Shown: one piece after another, positions 17,094 through 24,241 of the stretch
How the letters are laid out: each line of letters starts with the position of its first letter
Numbering within the stretch: the stretch's first letter is position 1
NCBI GenBank assembly: GCA_019649035.1
Contig: BMAT01013269.1
Location: 331,194-355,434, forward strand
Origin: Elysia marginata
Lineage: Eukaryota > Mollusca > Gastropoda > Plakobranchidae
DNA length: 24,241 bases
Reading direction: 5' to 3'
Notes under the pieces: model-generated
Seen by the model: only the letters and a program-made list of their open reading frames with translations
Database searches by the model: none
What the model was told of the DNA's origin: nothing
Made by a program: the position numbers and the translations under genes

Positions 17094-18317
17094 CGAGGGT
17101 TGGCTGATAATTAATGCCATTTCTTTTTTAACTCTTTTGTTTTTAGAGGTGAACAAACGAAAATAGTATCAAATTCAAGATTAAAGTATCTGCTATATCA
17201 TACATATATTATTATTCAACGTTGTCTCCATCCCGATCCACACACACCTGCCACCGACGTACAAGTTGACGCATGCCGTCGGTGAAAATATCTACACATT
17301 TTTGCCTGAACCAATGTCGAACGGCAGCCTCCACACCTTCATTACTTTCGTAATGGTTTCCTCTGAGGTGTTCCTTTAATTTCGGGAAAAGATAAAAGTC
17401 ACTTGGTGCAAGGTTTGGGCTGTAGGACGGATGGGGCATTACGACGAAATTCATTTTCTGCAGTGCCTCTTCAGTCTGGCGACTTGCGTGCGGCCTGGCG
17501 TTGTCGTGATGCAGTATTGCGTGCTTTGTGGGGCGCACTTGCTTAAACCTAACACTTAGCTTCCTCATTGTAAAAAGATAACGTCCTGGGTTGATAATGT
17601 TTCCTTGTTTCAGAAATTTCTTTATGAACAATTCCCTCTGAGTCCCAGAATACAGTCAGCATCATTTTTCTGGCAGAAATAACTTTGAGCTCTTGGAGAA
17701 GGAGAGCTCTTGTGCCTGTATTTCATTGACTGACGTTTGCTCTCAGGGTCATAATGGTGCATCCAGGACTCATCCCCTGTGACAATCCGATGAATACATT
17801 CCTCGCCCTCTTCCTCATAATATTTCAGTAGTTCGGCACACGTTGTTTTTCTTTGCATTTTCATCTCATCAGTCAACATTCGCGGCACCCACATTGCAGA
17901 CACTTTTCTGTAGATGAGAATATCTTTAATGATATGCTAGACTCTTTCTTTTGAAATTTCAAGTTCTTTGGCAATATCCTTTTGTTTTAATGCGCCGATT
18001 GCCTAAAATCATCTTGTTAACAGCTTTCTGATTTGGCGCATTTGAAGCAATCAGGGGCCTACCTGAACGCTTTCGATATATTGATTCAGTCTGGTCTCCC
18101 CCTTTCAGGGATGAAACCAACCGACAAGCAGTTGAATAATCTACACATGCTTCTTTTGACGTAAGCGTTTGTGGTGCTCAATGACGTCACACAAATGCCA
18201 TTTTCTGTCATATGAAAGCTATTATGGTTGGAGAGTGTGCATGCCAAATTTCAGCTGCATGGATCAAATATAATAAAAGTAACAAGCGAAATTGCATTAT
18301 TTTTTAGCCCACCCTCG
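17094..18317 (-). mobile_element. Mariner (DD34D) transposon, nearly complete
   Basis: Imperfect terminal inverted repeats bound a 1,224-bp element: CGAGGGTGGGCT on the minus strand ending at 18317, and CGAGGGTTGGCT on the plus strand from 17094. A TA follows at 18318-18319; the other flank (17092-17093) reads TC and is presumably mutated. Size, ends and the single transposase are typical of Tc1/mariner elements, which move by cut and paste into TA. Confidence 0.88.
17212..18215 (-). pseudogene. Mariner transposase, frameshifted
   Basis: This enzyme cuts the terminal repeats and joins the element into TA sites. Minus-strand fragments read CRLVSSLKGGDQTESIYRK and SGRPLIASN (N-terminal helix-turn-helix region, several frames), SAMWVPRMLTDEMK, then HRIVTGDESWMHHYDPESK, HHDNARPHASRQTEE and SPNLAPSDFYLFPKLKEH. 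The three catalytic aspartates (GDES, HDNARPH, PSDFYLF) are all present, with 34 residues between the second and third. A frame change near 17640-17690 separates the first aspartate from the other two, and at least two more indels and a stop affect the N-terminal third. The C-terminal 139 codons (17631-17212) are fully open, suggesting a fairly recent loss. Confidence 0.88.
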
Positions 18318-18965
18318 TAGAATTTGCAGGAAGAAAATTGTTTATTGACTTGACGATTTTCTCCTAACTGAAGCTCTTTACGGCAATTTTTTACAAATAC
18401 AAATTATATCTCTCGGATTTTCCGACCACAACTTGATAGTCTGCCAATGCGATAAGGTACCGCGATTGAAAGGATCACCTGCCTATAACTTGAATACTGT
18501 TTTGTGAATGGCCACAAAATACCTTGCTTTGATCAAGCGACTAGCTCTAATTCAGTATGGTAATAACAAAACCAGAAAACCACGAGTTGAATCATCATCA
18601 AAAGTGGAAGCTTGCAAAATCAGAAAAATTAGGGCAATTAATCAACAGTACAGCAAATACTTAGGCAGAAATAAGGTCAAAACCTCAATACCACAACAAA
18701 CAAAGGTAGAATTTATCAAGAAAATACTAGCTGCAGAACCAACAAATGAACAAGTACAACAAGAAAGGGCGCGAATTCTCCTTATGGCTAAAATATATTA
18801 AAAATGGACCAAATTTTCACTGCTCAAATCAGGTCACGTGATAAATGGATAGAGGAAGCAGACGAGGCTCTAAATTCTTTCTTAGCCTTAAAAATTAAAA
18901 TTCAGCGGGCGCATTATACACAATGTAACAAAGGAAAATAAAGATTAAGTAGTAGCGGAAAAAGA
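18318..18965 (+). pseudogene. L1/Tx1-like LINE endonuclease end and linker, after mariner
   Basis: Plus-strand frames read KIVY, LDDFLLTEALYGNF and GFSDHNLIVCQCDK, which includes the SDH box of the endonuclease. Next comes KGSPAYNLNTVL, then the open segment 18508-18801 (lysine-rich linker with KIRKIRAINQQYSKYL and VQQERARILLMAKI). A shifted frame gives IRSRDKWIEEADEALNSFL and LKIKIQRA, the block that precedes reverse transcriptase in this group. Two stops (after KIVY and after NTVL) and one frameshift are seen. Reverse transcriptase motifs are absent. Confidence 0.65.
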
Positions 18966-19034
18966 GTTTCTCCGAGAGTTACGTTAACACTATGAGAGCT
19001 TCTTTAAAGATAAAACAAATAAAAAAGAAACAGT

Positions 19035-20160
19035 CTATCATACTCATTGGACAAGCTATCCGAGTCAAGAGTTAAGCTAACCTACCATACTCTTCGACCA
19101 ATCTATCCTAGACTTTAGTCCTGCTAACCTACCATACTCTTCGACCAATCTATCCTAGACTTTAGTCCTGCTAATCTACCATACTCTTCGAACAAACTAT
19201 CCTGACTTAAGTTCTGCTTACCTACCATACTCTTCGAACAAGCAATCCTAGACAAGAGCTATGCTAAAATATCATACTCTACGAACAAGCTATCCTGCAT
19301 TAAAACTATGCTGAAATATTATACTCTTCGAACAAGCTACCATAGACAAGAGTTATGCTTATCTACAATTCTCTTCGAACAAGCTATAATAGACTGGAGC
19401 TATGGTGATCTACCATACTCTGCGAACAAGATATCCTAGACTACATCTATGCTAATCTATCATACTCCTCGAACAAGCTATCCTAGACTAGAGCTATGCT
19501 AATCTATCACACTCCACGAACAAGCTATCCTAGACTAGAACTATGTTGATCTACCACACTCCTCGAACAAGCTTTCCTAGAATAAAGCTTTACTAATCCA
19601 TACAGTTCAAACAAGATATCCTAGAGTAGAGCTATGATAATCTATCTTACTCATGGGACAAGGTATCCTAGTCAAGAGTTATACTAATTTATTATACTCT
19701 TAGAACAAACTAGCCTAGACTGAAATTTCCCTAATCTACCATACTCTTCGAATAAGCCTTCCTAGACCAAAGCTATGCTAATCTACTATACTCTTCGAAC
19801 AAGCTATCCTATACCAAAGCTATACTAAGCTACCATACTCTTCGAACAAGCTATCCTATACCAAAGCTATGCAAAGCTACCATACTCTTCGAACAAGCTA
19901 TCCAAGACCAAAGCTATGCTAAGCTACCATACTCTTCGAACAAGCTATCCTAGACCAAAGCTATGCTAAGCTATCATACTCTTCGCACAAGCTATCCTAG
20001 ACCAGAGCTATGCTAAGCTATCATACTCTTCGAACAAGCTATCCTAGACCAAAGCTATGCTAAGCTACCATACTCTTCGAACAAGCTATCCTCGATTAGA
20101 GCTATAATGGTCTATCGTACTCTTCGAACAAGCTACTCTGGACCAAAGCTATACTATAAT
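19035..20160. repeat. 47-bp minisatellite, long array (unit B)
   Basis: About 24 tandem copies of a 47-bp unit, typified by CTCTTCGAACAAGCTATCC and AAGCTATGCTAAG. Units at 19780-20100 are the most alike; those at the ends are more diverged. It is non-coding in all frames. It corresponds to the short array at 12515-12660. Confidence 0.95.
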
Positions 20161-20589
20161 AGGCACAATAACTAGCTATGAAAAAAGAACACGAGACCGA
20201 AGCGAATCAGGCTTTAAAAAGTTTAAGCTTTTTTTTTGTTTACGTTCGGGAGCAGAGCGGGTGTTGCGAAACATCCTGGACCTTTCCAAAAAAGTTGTAC
20301 TTATGAAATACCTTTATCTTTAGGCTCTAGTTCTCTCTTATCACTTTCCGCGTGAAATTTTTTTTCACATGTCTTCCTATCTTTAAACTAGTTTCCTCGG
20401 TTTAGGTTGCTTTGATCTTAGTTTTCTATGGCACAATCTCACACAGCATTTCATAGTTTCAAATTTTGTTTATTTGAAACATTTGTAAACGACTGAGAAA
20501 TCAATAACATAATTTCAGTTGTAAATTTTAACAATTTCTAAAAATAAGCGCCGAATTATTTAGATAAGAATACTAACTAAAAAAGATAA

Positions 20590-21690
20590 TCGTAACACCT
20601 TTTAGAATCTCAATAGGTATAACAGGAATAGACACGTCGGCGTCATTTGACACTATCGATAGAAAAGCTTTCCTCGACATTCTCAAAAACATCCACGCCG
20701 AAGAGGAGTTGAGAATTATACGCGTCTTGGTAAGTATCGCTACTACCGATGCTAAGATAGATGAGGCCAGTAAAACAAAACCGTTCACAAGCATTTTAGG
20801 CAAACCTCAAGTGGACAGCAAAAGCCCTGTGGTGTTCTTTGTATATCTAAACCATGCCTTAAAAGAAGGCAAGAACCACACAGACAAAACAAAAAAACGG
20901 AATTTAAAAGAATACGCCCGGAGGAAATTTTTTCGCCGATGACGTAGGCTTTATGGCATTGTAAAATATTAGAAAATACGCAATCTCTTCGTCAATACTG
21001 AATAAACAGAATACGCCACACTGAATCGAAAAGAGGTAACCTGGTAAATACAAAAATGAAAAATAGGAAAACTCATAGGAGACAGCGAAGATCTCAAAAT
21101 AAGAAAATCAGCTTTCCACTGTACCACTTGCAAAACTCCAAAACGTTAAGATTTCAGACAAAAAAAAGTCAGAACCAGTACAGAGGTAAAATTATATAGA
21201 GCGTTAGTCGAATCAGTGTTAACATTATTGTGGTACATAGCCAGCAACTGAAACTGAAGAAAAGCAACTTGATGCGTTCCGTAGAAAATGACATTCCCAG
21301 TGACAATCATAAGTCTCTGATTAAAAACGCAACGAGCGTCCACTTTTCATCTAATTCTTAGAGAGCGCTGGCACATATTTGGGCATATTCTAAGGAGAGA
21401 TGAAGGAATTCCAGGAAAGTAAGCAATGAACAATATTTTCGACACACAAGGAGACAAACCGCGAGAGAGGCCAAGAACTGCATAAACTTTTTTTACTTAA
21501 CAACGATGTCTCACTAGCAGCAGTATCACTTTTCTTAACAAACCCTAAAAGGACCTTGACAAACTAAAAACATTGCACAAGAGAGAAAAGCCAATGAAGT
21601 GAAACTACAACAAGAATAGAGGAAGGTGTCAAGTCGCCCACGTCGGATGACTGAAACGTGAGGGGAAATAGGTCATGTCTGAGGCCTTCA
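20590..21690 (+). pseudogene. LINE reverse transcriptase fragment, longer copy (unit B)
   Basis: Plus-strand frames read SFDTIDRKAFLDILKNI (motif A region), IIRVLVSIATTDAKID, then FFADDVGFM (FADD box at about 20930-20950). About 0.7 kb more follows: KLYRALVESVLT, ERWHIFGHILRRDEGIPGK, GDKPRERPRTA and a lysine-rich end. This RWHIFGHI-R-D and RGRP-like end resembles the tail of LINEs lacking RNase H. Stops and frameshifts are frequent. The fragment lies between the minisatellite and the gene B promoter in the same orientation as the gene. Confidence 0.75.
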
Positions 21691-22013
21691 CGATTGAATC
21701 ACATGTACGCTTTTGTGTTTCAGGTCATCTGACATGAGGGTTCAGACAACAGCTATAGAAAGTTCTAAAAAATTTGAAAATCTTTAAATAACAAATGTTG
21801 CTAAATTTAACCGTCTTTGACAGACTTAAGAGGTTATTGCACTGTCTCTGAAATTTGCTTGGTGAACAATTTTTTTGTGTGTTGCTTATTACCAAATACT
21901 GCATAAACAACTCTTATCGCCACATTAGTCAGAGTGATCCTATTTTAGCAGAGAAAAAAATAGACCTGCCGACGCGAAAGATAACAAATGAAAAAAAAGC
22001 CTGCCTCGAAATG
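21691..22013 (+). other. Upstream region of ependymin-related gene B
   Basis: Colinear with 13425-13726, with the same CTTTTGTGTTTCAG start and the same segment up to the TATA box. Non-coding. Confidence 0.5.
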
Positions 22014-22022
22014 TATAAAAAG
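22014..22022 (+). promoter_or_regulatory. TATA box of ependymin-related gene B
   Basis: TATAAAAAG lies 89 bases before the start codon, the same spacing as in gene A. The likely start region GCATCAAAC follows about 30 bases on and is identical in both genes. Confidence 0.75.
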
Positions 22023-22102
22023 CCGCAAGTCATTTATCCAGGCATCAAACTGCACTCAGGAGATTTTCTGATCCGTGTTCTACAAAGACACCAGTTGCCA
22101 CC

Positions 22103-23677
22103 ATGATGTTCCTCGCCGCTGTATTAGTTATCGTGTCTGTAATTAGCACCTCCGCCCAACAATCTTCATTTTGCAAGCCTCCATCTTTCACGGCACGCAA
22201 CTTGGGCGTTAGTACCCCAGGCTTCCAACTTGCCGGCGCTGTAGACCTCTATAACGACGCCGACAGTCAGCTTTCTCTCCACGAAGACAGGATGGGTGGT
22301 AAATGGTCACTGTATGACGGAAATGACCTCAAGTTGTACATATACGACCCCACAGACGGGTGTACCGTAACAGATATGTCCGGGGCTTGGGTATGTTCAA
22401 AATTATGGCTTGCTCATTTTTTAAAGTTAAAAAGTCTTAGACACTTAGGCTTAAATAATTTTTAATCTTCCTTTAACTCTCTTCGTTTTTCGCACAACAA
22501 ACGTTGCGCCCTGAAATTTAAAACATACATCCATCAAAGTATAATGCTTGGAAATTGAGCTTTGTTTTACATTATCATTGCAGATGGTAGCTTACTAAAC
22601 CGATGGGCTTGGTGTACACTTTTTTTCAGTTGATCTGACAACGTTCAGATAGGTATCAAAAGTTCTAAAAAAATTTACATCCAGAAGATTAAAAGAGCTA
22701 GAAGTTGAGCTTTGTTTAACATTTTATCTATCATATCATATATAACCATCAATGAAATCCTATCTCCTGATCTAAATAAAGTATCTACTCAGGCAAATCT
22801 GTTGGAAGTGGTATTAACGACCCCAAACTTCATTTCTCTATGGAAAGCTAATACAGCAACAAATCATAATGAAATGATTAGGTAGCAACAAAAATTCCCC
22901 TTTTATATGAAAACTTGCAGATCAAAAACAGTTCAGTAAAGTTTTCAAAACGTCAAAATGAAAAGATTGACAGTCTTTGGCTGTATTTTAATCTCATCAA
23001 GCAGATGAAGTGCTGGTAAAATATTTTAAAAACTTGGTTCAAGATCTCGCATGTGTGGGCTGTGCATGGACAGCTGTGCATTGTGTTTCAAAAATCTAGC
23101 GTTCAATGGCGTCAATTCTTATCTGAAATGCTCATAACATTGAACTTTGACCCCCAGGATGCCTTGGACAGCGACTTTTCACAAAACAGCCAGTTGTTAG
23201 CCAGCTATGCACTGTCCAACAACGCCGGAAGTTATGACGCTTATTCCTACACCAACGGCAACATCACAATGAGCGGATTGTATGATAGTAACTGCCTGGC
23301 TGTTGTCTCAACTGTGAACATCGACGGAGTTCCAGCATCAATGTCCATACTCACCGATGTTGTGATCGGTATAACAATTCGTCCTTTTGCCGTGCTCTTT
23401 TAGTGTCATTCAAAACTAGCGCGAACAATACACACGGGCCAAACAATCGAGTTTAAACAAAAACTTAATATTGAGCTAATGTATTCGCATGTTAAAGTGA
23501 CTTAGAACAATTGAAAACTAAACAAAACTTAATTAGTTATGGGCCAGCACTTGACAGGCCAATGTCAAACATAAGAGAAAGATTGCCGATTGTTTACATA
23601 AAACAGTTTGGCCCGTTTCTATAGGTCGCGCCGTTCTAAACCCACACAGTAAACAGCATGAAGGTTATTTCTGTTAA
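22103..23677 (+). CDS. Ependymin-related secreted protein, gene B (three exons)
   Basis: Predicted exons are 22103-22390, 23158-23368 and 23625-23677, with the same lengths and phases as gene A, also giving 183 residues. The Kozak context is GCCACCATGA. A signal peptide covers residues 1-18. The four cysteines (24, 87, 142, 183), the CKPPSF start, YIYDPTDGC, the sequon at N131 and NCLAVVSTV are all kept. About 23 residues differ from gene A, nine of them within residues 90-107 and three at 177-179. All splice sites, TATA box and frames are intact, so both copies are probably expressed. The proteins would be exported, perhaps as disulfide-linked glycoproteins as known for ependymins; the actual role (mucus, haemolymph, egg fluid or other) cannot be read from the sequence. 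Confidence 0.82.
22391..23157 (+). other. Intron 1 of ependymin-related gene B
   Basis: 767 bp, against 852 in gene A. It lacks the long TA run. It carries the same doubled TTGAGCTTTGTTT phrase, so this internal duplication predates the gene duplication. Confidence 0.65.
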
Positions 23678-24020
23678 CAAGACAAACCCCGGCACCTGGA
23701 AAGTAGGCCTAAGGAATCGGTGAATGTAAGCCTGTAATTGAGTTCATCCTCTTTACAGCTTTTTATCATTTCAAAAGGTAGTTTGTTGTTAATAGAAAGT
23801 AACTTAATGCTTCAAGATTTGCATTCTATCGCTTGCAACCACAGAGGCTGACAGTGGCCGTAAATTTCCCCATAATTCCAACAGAATCTTAAAAAGGTTT
23901 TTACAATTTTTAAGCTTTTCTTAGATTTTTTTCAAGCTGATGCTGAAGTAAATACCACAAATTTCATGTAGCAGAGTTTTCAAATTTTGACAGAAGTAAA
24001 CCTGCATTATAATTTACTGC
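23678..24020 (+). other. 3' UTR and flank of gene B
   Basis: Non-coding, matching 15475-15830. It leads to the AATAAA at 24021. Confidence 0.55.
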
Positions 24021-24026
24021 AATAAA
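24021..24026 (+). terminator. Candidate polyadenylation signal of gene B
   Basis: AATAAA lies about 345 bases after the stop codon. It is the first such hexamer after the gene that I noticed. Transcript ends are needed to confirm it. Confidence 0.45.
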
Positions 24027-24241
24027 TCTCACAATAGCCTAAAGCTCGTCAAGACAATGATGCAAAGGTCACAATATCTTACACGGATCACAATCTCTAT
24101 GCTTTTTGTAGGCGTTGAATAACCGAAATTGAGGAAAAATAACAATGGTTTACTTCTCTTTATGATTTTTTCAACGCACGCAAACAATTCTAGTACATTT
24201 AAGGAGCGTAGTGGCGACATGGTTTAAGCTATGTTTCTCTA
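24027..24241. other. Right end of unit B
   Basis: Still similar to 16150-16340 in unit A (ATAGCCTAAAGCTCG, ATGCAAAGGTCACAATATCT). No gene is seen. Confidence 0.5.

Larger units (their letters stand above)
19035..24241 (+). repeat. Segmental duplication unit B (continues past window)
   Basis: Direct tandem partner of unit A; the two gene starts are 8,287 bases apart. Unit B keeps the longer reverse transcriptase fragment and lacks the 3'-flank SINE. It is still similar to unit A at about 24190, so the right edge may lie at or outside the window end. Confidence 0.9.

Noticed and set aside
16892..17107. Independent small gene
   Set aside because: It matches the LINE endonuclease pattern and its last codons come from the mariner terminal repeat.
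18508..18801. Independent 97-residue lysine-rich gene
   Set aside because: It is in frame with the upstream LINE endonuclease SDH region after one stop and is followed by LINE linker motifs in a shifted frame.
19035..20160. CRISPR-like regular repeats
   Set aside because: Units are contiguous 47-bp copies that all resemble one another, with no unique spacers; the context is eukaryotic.

Overview
This looks like nuclear DNA from an invertebrate animal, most probably a gastropod or other mollusc. The sequence is AT-rich and crowded with microsatellites. It carries spliced genes with TATA boxes and Kozak starts, decayed non-LTR retrotransposons of several clades, a Penelope-like element, mariner transposons and tRNA-derived SINEs. 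The only convincing host genes encode ependymin-related proteins, a family strongly expanded in molluscs. The mollusc assignment is inference from gene content and repeat style.

Layout. Bases 229-4025 hold one minus-strand I-clade-like LINE remnant (ORF1 zinc knuckles, endonuclease, partly deleted reverse transcriptase, RNase H, zinc-finger tail). Bases 4026-5440 are non-coding, with a pyrimidine-rich tract between two 80-bp direct repeats. Bases 5440-6235 hold a plus-strand LINE C-terminus followed by a tRNA-like SINE head. Bases 6358-6770 are a 20-bp minisatellite and a GATA microsatellite. Bases 6769-7989 are a truncated Penelope-like element flanked by inverted pseudo-LTRs, each containing a complete hammerhead-ribozyme-like fold. 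Bases 8330-10560 hold a SINE, an old tandem array with a young 78-bp sub-array, and an inserted dispersed repeat. Bases 11547-12316 are a decayed mariner.

From about 12515 to the end the window is a large segmental duplication. Unit A (about 12515-16365) and unit B (about 19035 to the window end) share, in order, a 47-bp minisatellite, a reverse transcriptase fragment, and a complete three-exon ependymin-related gene with its promoter. The units are separated by an L1/Tx1-like LINE interrupted by a mariner (17094-18317). The units have decayed differently: the minisatellite is about 4 copies in A and 24 in B, A has lost about 0.7 kb of the retrotransposon, and A gained a SINE in its 3' flank.

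The two ependymin-related genes appear intact. Each predicts a secreted protein of 183 residues with identical exon sizes and four matching cysteines. They differ at about 23 residues, concentrated in a patch around the exon 1-exon 2 junction. No prokaryotic-style operon, CRISPR, rRNA or intact tRNA gene is present.
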